DNA of 12,914 nucleotides from JBBPYA01 sp038200385 (lineage in GTDB: Bacteria > Actinomycetota > Actinomycetes > Mycobacteriales > Geodermatophilaceae). Both the position numbers and the translations under genes were made by a program. This document shows, one piece after another, positions 6,301-12,696 of this stretch. Position 1 is the first letter of the stretch; every line of letters starts with the position of its first letter. The notes beneath the pieces are model-generated. The model was not told the DNA's origin, did no database searches, and saw only the letters and a program-made list of their open reading frames with translations. The stretch covers positions 1 to 12,914 of the forward strand of contig JBBPYA010000114.1 of the NCBI GenBank assembly GCA_038200385.1, given 5' to 3'.

Positions 6301-7682
6301 CCGGCACGCTGGCCGCGGCCGGATCGGGGACGCAGATCGCTTGGGACGTCGGGCTCGTCGCGGTGTTCATCCTGATCGGTGGCTTGTTCGTCGCGGCCGA
6401 GATCTCGCTGATCTCGCTGCGCGAGGGCCAGGTCCGTGCCCTGTCCGAGCGGGGCCGGCGCGGAGCCCGGCTGGCGCGGCTGATGGCCGATCCGAACCGG
6501 TTCCTCGGCGCCGGGCAGATCGGCGTCACACTGGCCGGCTTCCTGTCCGCCGCGTTCGGCGCCGCAACCCTGGCCGTGCCGTTCGGACGGTGGCTGGAGG
6601 GGCTGGGGCTGCGGACCGGAGCCGGCCAGCCGGTGGCGCTGGTCCTGATCACGCTGGTGATCACCTACGTCTCGCTGGTCTTCGGCGAGCTGGCCCCCAA
6701 GCGGATGGCGCTGCAGCGCAGCGAGGGGATCGCGGTCGTCGTCGCCGGACCGCTGGACCGGATCGCGACCCTGCTCCGTCCGGTGATCTGGTTGCTGTCC
6801 GCGTCCACCGACCTGGTGATCCGGCTTTTCCACGGCGACCCCCACACCCGGGGCGAGGCGATCACCCAGGAGGAACTGAGGGACCTGGTCGCCGCCCACG
6901 AGTCGCTGACCGCGGACGAGCGCACCCTGATCGACGATGTCTTCGCTGCCGGGCAGCGCCAGCTGTCCGAGGTGATGATCCCGCGGACCGAGGTCGAGTT
7001 CCTCGACGGCACGTTGACCGTGAGCCGCGCCGGCCGGCAGGTGGCCGACTCGCCGCACTCCCGCTACCCGGTGGTCGGTCGCAGCCACGACGACGTCACC
7101 GGATTCGTCCACCTGCGTGACCTGCTCAGCCCCAGCCACCCGGCCGGGCGGGCCGCGACGGTGGCCGACGTGGCCCGCGAGGTCACTCAGTTGCCGGGCT
7201 CGAAGAACGTGCTGGCGGCGCTGTCGGAGATGCGCCGCGGCGGGCATCACCTGGCGATCGTCGTGGACGAGTACGGCGGCACCGATGGCATCGTGACGCT
7301 GGAGGACCTGATCGAGGAGCTGATCGGGGAGATCAGGGACGAGTACGACGCCGCCGCCGACGAGCCCACCGTCTCGGCCACCGGCGAGATGGAGCTGGAC
7401 GGCCTGCTCAACCTGGACGACTTCGCCGAGACCACCGGCTTGGTCCTCGACGACGGCCCGTACGAGACCGCCGCCGGCTACGTGCTGTCCCGTCTGGGTC
7501 GGCTGCCGCGGACCGGTGATGCCGTCCAGGTGGCCGAGCGCAGGCTCGAGGTGATCGAGCTGGACGGCCGCCGGATCGCCAGGCTCCGCCTCGGGCCGGA
7601 GGTCCGGACCCGGGACCCGGCCTCAGCCCCGGCCGCGGACGAAGTCCCAGGCGTCGGCCACCATCACGTCGAGCTCCGGTAG
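6297..7682 (+). CDS. CNNM/HlyC-CorC family membrane protein with DUF21, CBS pair and CorC_HlyC domains
   Basis: A 461-aa hemolysin C/CorC-family protein, probably a Mg2+ or other divalent-cation transporter in the cytoplasmic membrane. The DUF21/CNNM domain (about 15-185) begins with helix VGLVAVFILIGGLFVAAEIS and contains PNRFLGAGQIGVTLAGF and the conserved GELAPKRMAL. ITQEELRDLV starts near residue 189, and a CBS pair follows (about 205-340) with VMIPRTEV, GFVHLRDLL and AIVVDEYGGTDGIVTLEDLIEELIGEI in two halves. The C-terminal CorC_HlyC domain (about 360-440) starts at EMELDGLLNLDDF. Older annotations call this family 'hemolysin' without evidence of lysis. GTG 6297 is preferred because it starts just before helix 1 and overlaps the small ORF's stop; GTG 6177 would add 40 unconserved-looking residues. 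The last 20 codons overlap the 3' end of galE on the other strand. Confidence 0.93.
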   Translation: MTGTLAAAGSGTQIAWDVGLVAVFILIGGLFVAAEISLISLREGQVRALSERGRRGARLARLMADPNRFLGAGQIGVTLAGFLSAAFGAATLAVPFGRWLEGLGLRTGAGQPVALVLITLVITYVSLVFGELAPKRMALQRSEGIAVVVAGPLDRIATLLRPVIWLLSASTDLVIRLFHGDPHTRGEAITQEELRDLVAAHESLTADERTLIDDVFAAGQRQLSEVMIPRTEVEFLDGTLTVSRAGRQVADSPHSRYPVVGRSHDDVTGFVHLRDLLSPSHPAGRAATVADVAREVTQLPGSKNVLAALSEMRRGGHHLAIVVDEYGGTDGIVTLEDLIEELIGEIRDEYDAAADEPTVSATGEMELDGLLNLDDFAETTGLVLDDGPYETAAGYVLSRLGRLPRTGDAVQVAERRLEVIELDGRRIARLRLGPEVRTRDPASAPAADEVPGVGHHHVELR

Positions 7683-8582
7683 CGCCGGCTCCCACCCCAG
7701 CTCGGCCCGGATCCGCTCGCTGGAGGCGACGAGGGTCGCCGGGTCGCCGGCCCGGCGAGGCCCCACCTGCACCGGCACCGGATGCCCGGTGACCCGTCGG
7801 ACGGCCTCGATGACCTGGGTCACCGAGAAGCCTGCCCCGTTGCCGAGGTTGTAGACGCGGTGCGCCCCTGGTTGGCAGCCGTCGAGGGCCAGCAGGTGCG
7901 CCCGGGCCAGATCGGCGACATGGATGTAGTCCCGGACGCAGGTGCCGTCCGGGGTAGGCCAGTCCTCGCCGTACACAGTGAGCCCAGCCCGGCTGCCGGC
8001 GGCGACCTGCAGCGCGATCGGGATCAGGTGCGTCTCCACGACGTGCCGCTCGCCGCGCCCGTCGGCGGCCCCGGCGACGTTGAAGTACCGCAGGCTGATC
8101 GCCCCCAGGCCGTGCGCGAGCGCCTCGCCGGCCAGCATCCGGTCGACGGCGAGCTTGGTGTGCCCGTACGTGTTCGTGGGGACGGCGGTCGCGGTCTCGT
8201 CGATCGGGTTGTGCTCGGGTTCGCCGTACGTCGCGGCGGTCGAGGAGAACACGATCCGCCGCACGCCGGCCGACCGCATCGCGTCGAGCAGGGCCAGCGA
8301 GCCGCCGACGTTGTTGCGCCAGTACAGCTCCGGCCGGTCCTGGGACTCTCCGACCAGTGACTTCGCGGCGAAATGCAGCACCGCGTCGAAACCGGCGTCC
8401 GGGGTCAGGACGCGCGCCGCGTCGGTGAGGTCGGCCTCGACGAACCCGGCCTGCTCGGGCACCGCGTCCCGGTGCCCGGTGGACAGGTTGTCCAGCACGG
8501 TCACGTCGTGCCCGGCGGCCAGCAGCTGCCCGGCGACCACGCTGCCGATGTAGCCGGCGCCGCCGGTGATGAGCAGTCTCAC
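7623..8582 (-). CDS. galE: UDP-glucose 4-epimerase
   Basis: Interconverts UDP-glucose and UDP-galactose with bound NAD, in the cytoplasm. It serves the Leloir pathway and supplies UDP-galactose for cell-surface glycans. The length is 319 aa. It is an extended SDR enzyme: GGAGYIG at 7-13, Asp31 for NAD, DAVLHFAAKSLVGES, FSSTAATYGEPEHNPIDE with Ser114, and catalytic Tyr139/Lys143 in TYGHTK. RYFNVAGA and YGEDWPTPDGTCVRDYIHVADLA are also diagnostic of GalE. The GTG at 8582 is set by the family N-terminus and by an AAAGGAG Shine-Dalgarno 5 nt upstream. The frame's extension to 9263 is a shadow of pat. galE stands alone, divergent from pat, and its 3' end overlaps the convergent CNNM gene by 60 bp. 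Confidence 0.95.
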   Translation of the reverse strand: MRLLITGGAGYIGSVVAGQLLAAGHDVTVLDNLSTGHRDAVPEQAGFVEADLTDAARVLTPDAGFDAVLHFAAKSLVGESQDRPELYWRNNVGGSLALLDAMRSAGVRRIVFSSTAATYGEPEHNPIDETATAVPTNTYGHTKLAVDRMLAGEALAHGLGAISLRYFNVAGAADGRGERHVVETHLIPIALQVAAGSRAGLTVYGEDWPTPDGTCVRDYIHVADLARAHLLALDGCQPGAHRVYNLGNGAGFSVTQVIEAVRRVTGHPVPVQVGPRRAGDPATLVASSERIRAELGWEPALPELDVMVADAWDFVRGRG

Positions 8583-8587
8583 TCTCG

Positions 8588-8594
8588 CTCCTTT
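8588..8594 (-). promoter_or_regulatory. Ribosome binding site of galE
   Basis: AAAGGAG on the minus strand, 5 nt before the GTG at 8582. It is the strongest Shine-Dalgarno in the window and fixes the galE start. I saw no clear -10/-35 for either galE or pat in the 123-bp divergent gap. Confidence 0.75.
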
Positions 8595-8693
8595 TGCCGC
8601 CGGGGCACCGGCTGCCGAGGGTGCCACATCCGGCGCCCCCGACCCGGCCGCCCCGCGGGTGCGATGATCGGGGACGGACCGATGCCGCGTCGT

Positions 8694-8698
8694 GGAGG
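8694..8698 (+). promoter_or_regulatory. Ribosome binding site of pat
   Basis: GGAGG ends 7 nt before the GTG at 8706, which is optimal spacing. It favours 8706 over the in-frame GTG at 8700 (only 1 nt away) and over the upstream ATG codons. Confidence 0.7.
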
Positions 8699-8705
8699 TG
8701 TGCCG

Positions 8706-9788
8706 GTGAGTGTCAGCACGAGGCCGGACATCTCCGGCCTGCCGGCGTACAAGCCCGGCCGCAACCCGGCCGACCTGGCCCGCGAGCTGGGGCTCCCGGC
8801 CGCGGTGAAGCTGGCCAGCAACGAGGTCGCGTTCGGCCCGCTGCCCAGCGTGGTCGAGGCGGTCACCGCGGCGGCGGGCACGATGAACCGCTACCCGGAC
8901 AACGGCGCGCAGCAGCTCACCGCCGCGCTCGCCGAACGCTTCGACGTCGAGCCGGACCGGATCGCGGTCGGCTGCGGCTCGGTGAGCCTGTGCCAGCAGG
9001 TGCTGCAGGCCTACGCCGCACCGGGCGACGACGTGATCTTCGCGTGGCGCTCCTTCGAGGCCTACCCGCTGCTGGTGACGGTGTCCGGGGCGCGCCCGGT
9101 CAAGGTGGCGCTGCGGGACGGCTACCACCACGACCTGGACGCGATGGCGGCGGCGATCACCGACGTGACCCGGGTCGTCTTCGTCTGCAACCCGAACAAC
9201 CCGACCGGTACGGCGATCCGGCGCGACGCCCTGACCCGCTTCCTGGACGCCGTGCCGCCGCACGTGCTCGTCGTCCTCGACGAGGCCTACCGCGAGTTCG
9301 TCACCGATCCCGAGGTGCCCGACGCGCTGGGTATCGCCGCGGAGCGGGCCAACGTGTGCGTGCTGCGGACGTTCTCCAAGGCCTACGGCCTGGCCGGGCT
9401 GCGCGTCGGCTACCTGGTGGCCGGCGACCCCGCCATTGCCGAGGCGGCCCGCAAGACCTACGTCCCGTTCTCGGTGTCCACGGTGGCCCAGGCCGCGGCG
9501 ATCGCCTCGCTGGCCGCCGAGGACGAACTACTCGCGCGCTGCCGGGAGATCGTCGTCGAACGCGACCGGGTCCTGGCGGCTCTCCGGCAGCTCGACGTCG
9601 AGGTGCCCGACTCCCAGACGAACTTCCTCTGGCTCCCGCTCGGCGAGCAGACCATGGACTTCGCGGGCCGGTGCGAGCGCAGCGGCATCATCGTCCGGCC
9701 CTTCCCCGGCGACGGCGCCCGGGTGACCATCGGCGCGCCGGCGGAGAACGACGCCTTCCTCGCCATCCTCGCCGAGCACGATCGGTAG
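8706..9788 (+). CDS. pat: Aromatic amino acid aminotransferase (HisC-like, Pat family)
   Basis: A PLP-dependent class-I aminotransferase of 360 aa in the cytoplasm. The motifs are KLASNEVAFGPLPS (35-48), NRYPDNGAQQLTAAL, VGCGSVSLCQQ, WRSFEAYP, VCNPNNPTGT with Asn165, VVLDEAYREF with Asp192 and Tyr195, and TFSKAYGLAGLRVGY with the PLP Lys225. The C-terminal SQTNFLWLPLG and RVTIGAPAENDAFL closely match what I remember of Mycobacterium tuberculosis Rv3772 (HisC2/Pat). That family prefers phenylalanine and other aromatic 2-oxo acids, although automatic pipelines often name it histidinol-phosphate aminotransferase. No other his gene is nearby, which supports the aromatic role, but the two activities cannot be separated by eye with certainty. 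The GTG at 8706 has an RBS. It is divergent from galE. Confidence 0.88.
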   Translation: MSVSTRPDISGLPAYKPGRNPADLARELGLPAAVKLASNEVAFGPLPSVVEAVTAAAGTMNRYPDNGAQQLTAALAERFDVEPDRIAVGCGSVSLCQQVLQAYAAPGDDVIFAWRSFEAYPLLVTVSGARPVKVALRDGYHHDLDAMAAAITDVTRVVFVCNPNNPTGTAIRRDALTRFLDAVPPHVLVVLDEAYREFVTDPEVPDALGIAAERANVCVLRTFSKAYGLAGLRVGYLVAGDPAIAEAARKTYVPFSVSTVAQAAAIASLAAEDELLARCREIVVERDRVLAALRQLDVEVPDSQTNFLWLPLGEQTMDFAGRCERSGIIVRPFPGDGARVTIGAPAENDAFLAILAEHDR

Positions 9789-9797
9789 CGGAATCGG

Positions 9798-9820
9798 GGC
9801 CGGTGGTGAGCGCACCGGCC
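9798..9820. terminator. GC-rich inverted repeat after pat, possible terminator
   Basis: GGCCGGTG-GTGAGCG-CACCGGCC forms a perfect 8-bp stem with a 7-nt loop, starting 9 nt after the pat stop and 39 nt before the trpS -10. No U-tract follows. Its position between two same-strand genes, with a new promoter downstream, suits a terminator for pat. Confidence 0.5.
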
Positions 9821-9856
9821 GAATGCGGGGTATCCCGATCTTGCCCGGGCGGGGGC

Positions 9857-9865
9857 CGATACCGT
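9857..9865 (+). promoter_or_regulatory. Probable -10 element of a leaderless trpS promoter
   Basis: CGATACCGT contains TACCGT (TANNNT) at 9860-9865, with 7 nt to the ATG at 9873. There is no Shine-Dalgarno and no leader long enough for a T-box or attenuator, so regulation by uncharged tRNA through a leader RNA is not supported. No good -35 is visible at 17 nt. Confidence 0.5.
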
Positions 9866-9872
9866 GGCCTCC

Positions 9873-10904
9873 ATGAGCACCATCGCGGGGGGTGCTGCCC
9901 GTCCTCGCGTGCTGTCAGGGATCCAGCCGACGGCGGACAGCTTCCACCTCGGCAACTACCTGGGCGCGCTGCGCCAGTGGGTGGCCCTCCAGGACACCCA
10001 CGAAGCCTTCTACTGCGTCGTCGACCTGCATGCGATCACCCTGCCGCAGGACCCCGCCCGGCTGCGCCGGCAGACCCGGATCAGCGCGGCCCAGTTGATC
10101 GCGATGGGCATCGACACCGAGCGCAGCACCCTGTTCGTGCAGAGCCAGGTGCCCGAGCATGCGCAGCTGTGCTGGGTCCTGCAGTGCCTGACCGGCTACG
10201 GCGAGGCCAGCCGGATGACGCAGTTCAAGGACAAGTCCCAGCGCGGCGGGGCCGACCGGTCCAGTGTCGGGCTGTTCACCTACCCGATCCTGCAGGCCGC
10301 CGACATCCTGCTGTACGCCGCCGACCAGGTCCCGGTCGGTGAGGACCAGCGCCAGCACCTGGAGCTGACGCGGGATCTGGCGCAGCGGTTCAACGCCCGG
10401 TTCGGTCCCACCCTGACCGTGCCCGCGCCGTACATCGTCAAGGACACCGCCAAGATCACCGACCTGCAGGACCCCACCGCGAAGATGAGCAAGTCCTCCT
10501 CGTCGGCGGCCGGAATCGTGGACCTGCTCGACGACCCGGCCCGCAGCGCGAAGAAGATCCGCAGCGCCGTCACCGACAACGACCGGGAGATCCGCTTCGA
10601 CCCGGCCACCAAGCCCGGCGTGTCCAACCTGATGACCATCGCGGCGGCCCTGACCGGCGACACCCTGGCGCAGCTGCAGGACCGCTACGCCGGGGCGGGC
10701 TACGGCGACCTCAAGCGCGACGTGGCCGAACTCGTCGTCGACTCGACCCAGCCGATCCGCGACCGAACGGCGCAGCTGCTGGCCGATCCCGCCGAACTCG
10801 ACCGGCTGCTCGCCGTCGGGGCGCAGCGCGCCCAGCACGTCGCGGCCGGGACCCTGGCGGCGGTCTACGAACGGGTCGGGTTCCTGCCGGCCGGACAGTG
10901 TTAG
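9873..10904 (+). CDS. trpS: Tryptophanyl-tRNA synthetase
   Basis: Charges tRNA-Trp with tryptophan using ATP, in the cytoplasm. A class-I synthetase of 343 aa, normal for bacterial TrpRS. RVLSGIQPTADSFHLGNYLGAL carries the HIGH-type signature HLGN at 25-28. Further motifs are DLHAIT, the tRNA/Trp-site region CWVLQCLTGYGEASRMTQFKDK, YPILQAADILLYAADQVPVGEDQ, and the KMSKS loop exactly at 204-208, followed by a Ser-rich stretch. The ATG at 9873 is chosen over the in-frame GTG at 9864 because that GTG overlaps the -10 element. The stop lies inside the start region of the 2H phosphoesterase gene, so the two are translationally linked. Confidence 0.97.
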   Translation: MSTIAGGAARPRVLSGIQPTADSFHLGNYLGALRQWVALQDTHEAFYCVVDLHAITLPQDPARLRRQTRISAAQLIAMGIDTERSTLFVQSQVPEHAQLCWVLQCLTGYGEASRMTQFKDKSQRGGADRSSVGLFTYPILQAADILLYAADQVPVGEDQRQHLELTRDLAQRFNARFGPTLTVPAPYIVKDTAKITDLQDPTAKMSKSSSSAAGIVDLLDDPARSAKKIRSAVTDNDREIRFDPATKPGVSNLMTIAAALTGDTLAQLQDRYAGAGYGDLKRDVAELVVDSTQPIRDRTAQLLADPAELDRLLAVGAQRAQHVAAGTLAAVYERVGFLPAGQC

Positions 10905-10906
10905 CG

Positions 10907-11428
10907 GTGTCCTCGCTCATCCTCGGCGTCGCAATCGCCCTGCCCGAGCCGGTCGCGGCGGACCTGGCGCACTGGCGGGCAAAGGTGGGCGACGAGGGCG
11001 CCCGCAAGATCCCCCCGCACGTCACCCTGCTGCCGCCGACCCGGATCGACGTCGGGACGCTGCCCGAGGTGCGCCGGCACCTCGGCGACGTGGCCGCCGG
11101 CGTCGCGCCGTTCGAGATGCACCTGCGGGGTTCGGGGACGTTCCGGCCGGTGTCCCAGGTGGTGTTCGTCGTGGTGGCCAGCGGCGTCTCCTACTGCGAG
11201 TTGATGGAGGCCGAGCTGCGGTCGGGACCGCTCGAGCGCGACATCGAGTTCCCGTACCACCCGCATGTGACGGTGGCGCATGACATTCCCGCGGCGCAGC
11301 TGGACGAGGCCTACGAGGGGCTGGCCGGCTACGACGCCCGCTTCACCGTCGACCGGCTCACCTGCTTCGAGCAGCTCGTCGACGGTGCCTGGCGGCCCTC
11401 CCTCGAGTTCCCGTTCGGCCGGTCGTGA
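10907..11428 (+). CDS. 2'-5' RNA ligase family protein (2H phosphoesterase superfamily)
   Basis: A 173-aa protein with the two diagnostic HxT motifs of the 2H superfamily: HVT at 38-40 (IPPHVTLLPPT) and HVT at 120-122 (YHPHVTVAHDIP). These histidines act on 2',3'-cyclic or 2'-5' RNA phosphodiester bonds in ThpR/LigT-type enzymes, but many members hydrolyse cyclic phosphates and the in vivo substrate is unknown. It is probably a soluble cytoplasmic protein. Two starts are possible: GTG 10898, which overlaps the trpS stop, and GTG 10907, 2 nt after it. The second is chosen because the conserved part starts at LILGVAIALP; the first would add 3 residues. The stop overlaps the next gene's GTG (GTGA). 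Its place between trpS and the YihY gene suggests cotranscription with a tRNA enzyme. Confidence 0.88.
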   Translation: MSSLILGVAIALPEPVAADLAHWRAKVGDEGARKIPPHVTLLPPTRIDVGTLPEVRRHLGDVAAGVAPFEMHLRGSGTFRPVSQVVFVVVASGVSYCELMEAELRSGPLERDIEFPYHPHVTVAHDIPAAQLDEAYEGLAGYDARFTVDRLTCFEQLVDGAWRPSLEFPFGRS

Positions 11429-12546
11429 CCGGCTCGGCCGGGACCGGGCAGCCCTCGCGGCCCGGCATCTGGGCCCGGGTGATGGCGGCCTGGCGCGGGC
11501 AGCGGGCTCGCCGGCCGTGGCTCAACCATGTGGTGCGGGCCGCGTCGCTGTACGGCAAGCGGCAGGCCGACCTGCTCGCCGCCGGGGCCACCTACTTCGC
11601 GTTCCTGGCGGTGTTCCCGCTGATCCTGCTCGTCATCGCGGTCGCCGGCGCGGTGCTGTCCAGCCGTCCGGACCTGCTGGCCCACCTGATCGGCCAGATC
11701 CAGGTGGCCGTACCGGGTGACCTCGGGCGGACCCTGATCGACACGATCGACCAGGTCAGAGCCCAACGGGGCACGGTCGGCGTCGTTGGTCTGGTCGGGC
11801 TGCTCTATGCGGGGCTGGGCTGGATGAGCAAGCTTCGGGTGGCGATGCAGACCATCTGGCGCCGGCAGCCCGACGAGCCGAACTTCGTCAAGGACAAGAT
11901 CCGGGACGTGCTCAACCTCGTGGGCCTCGGCGGGGCGCTGCTCGCCTCGGTGCTGCTGACCGGACTGGCCAACGGGCTGACCGGCCTCGTCATCGACTTC
12001 GTCGGGCTGACCGACGTCCCCGGCGTCAGCGTGCTCACCCGGCTGCTCGGCATCCTGATCGCGATGGCCGGCAGCACGCTGATCTTCCTGTGGCTGTTCA
12101 TCCGGTTCCCGCAGGTGGACGTGTCGGTGCGCGCGGTGCTGCCCGGCGCGGTGTTCGGGGCGGTCGGCTTCGAGATCCTCAAGCTGGTCGGGACGTTCTA
12201 CCTCGCCGCGGTGTCCCGGAGCCCGGCTGCGCTGGCCTTCGGCACCCTCACCGGCCTGCTCATCTGGATCTACTTCAGTTCCCGGTTCCTGCTCTTCGCG
12301 GCGGCGTGGACCGCGACCCTGTCGAGGGTCGTGGAGCGGATCCGGGTCGACGCGGAGCTGGACGAACCGGCCGCTGCCGTGGTCGAGGGCCCACGGGTTC
12401 CGCCGCTGCGCCCCCCGGTCGAGGGCGGCCCGAGCACCGGCGCGGTCGCCGCCGGGCTGGTCGGAGCGGGCGCGGTCGTCGGGGTGGTGGCGCCGGTTGC
12501 GGTACGCAGCTGGTGGCGGCGGGGCCGGGCCCGGTCGGCACGCTGA
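11425..12546 (+). CDS. YihY/UPF0761 (BrkB) family integral membrane protein
   Basis: A 373-aa polytopic inner-membrane protein. Predicted helices lie at about 50-77, 117-135, 162-185, 203-228, 238-262 and 270-300. Family hallmarks are LLAAGATYFAFLAVFPLILL, the WMSKLRVAMQTIWRR loop, FIRFPQVDVSVRAVLPGAVF, and AFGTLTGLLIWIYFSSRFLLFAAAW. The family was once called 'ribonuclease BN' or 'virulence factor BrkB', but RNase BN was later assigned to a different protein and no nuclease motif is seen here. Its function is unknown. After the core comes a charged and Pro-rich linker and an extra Gly/Ala/Val-rich hydrophobic segment (about 339-360), ending in a basic tail. The GTG start overlaps the stop of the 2H gene by 4 nt, so it is the last gene of the trpS operon. 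An 8-bp repeat array begins 1 nt after the stop. Confidence 0.92.
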   Translation: MTGSAGTGQPSRPGIWARVMAAWRGQRARRPWLNHVVRAASLYGKRQADLLAAGATYFAFLAVFPLILLVIAVAGAVLSSRPDLLAHLIGQIQVAVPGDLGRTLIDTIDQVRAQRGTVGVVGLVGLLYAGLGWMSKLRVAMQTIWRRQPDEPNFVKDKIRDVLNLVGLGGALLASVLLTGLANGLTGLVIDFVGLTDVPGVSVLTRLLGILIAMAGSTLIFLWLFIRFPQVDVSVRAVLPGAVFGAVGFEILKLVGTFYLAAVSRSPAALAFGTLTGLLIWIYFSSRFLLFAAAWTATLSRVVERIRVDAELDEPAAAVVEGPRVPPLRPPVEGGPSTGAVAAGLVGAGAVVGVVAPVAVRSWWRRGRARSAR

Positions 12547-12547
12547 C

Positions 12548-12696
12548 CTCTGCGGCTCTGCGGCTCTGCGGCTCTGCGGCTCTGCGGCTCTGCGGCTCTG
12601 CGGCTCTGCGGCTCTGCGGCTCTGCGGCTCTGCGGCTCAGCGGCTCAGCGGCTCAGCGGCTCAGCGGCTCAGCGGCTCAGCGGCTCAGCGGCTCAG
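12548..12696. repeat. 8-bp tandem repeat array, 11 units CTCTGCGG then 7 units CTCAGCGG
   Basis: Eighteen perfect 8-bp units run without interruption from 12548 to 12691, followed by a partial CTCAG. The first 11 units (12548-12635) are CTCTGCGG and the last 7 (12636-12691) are CTCAGCGG, differing only at position 4, with no intermixing. The array fills the whole gap between the stop of the YihY gene (12544-12546) and the stop of the convergent minus-strand gene (12693-12695). The final partial unit even supplies that TGA. The unit length is not a multiple of 3, so it is not a protein repeat. Each CTCAGCGG carries TGA on the minus strand, so all three minus frames meet stops quickly. It has no spacers, so it is not CRISPR. 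Copy number is likely variable. Confidence 0.95.

Noticed and set aside
6098..6664. 189-codon N-terminal extension of the S51 fusion gene
   Set aside because: It lies antisense to the CNNM gene, is low-complexity Ser/Arg/Pro/Ala, and the S51 homology begins right after the GTG at 6097.
8594..10342. Plus-strand open frame of about 582 codons across pat and trpS
   Set aside because: It spans two real genes in a different frame and is Arg/Pro/Gly-rich with no conserved motif.
9873..10904. T-box or attenuator control of trpS
   Set aside because: The probable transcription start is at the start codon, and no leader ORF with Trp codons or T-box sequence is seen upstream.
11425..12546. Ribonuclease BN annotation for the YihY gene
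   Set aside because: It is a historical misassignment of the family. The sequence is a polytopic membrane protein without nuclease motifs.
12548..12696. CRISPR array or protein-coding repeat
   Set aside because: The units abut with no spacers and the 8-bp period is not a multiple of 3. The plus-strand gene has already ended at 12546.
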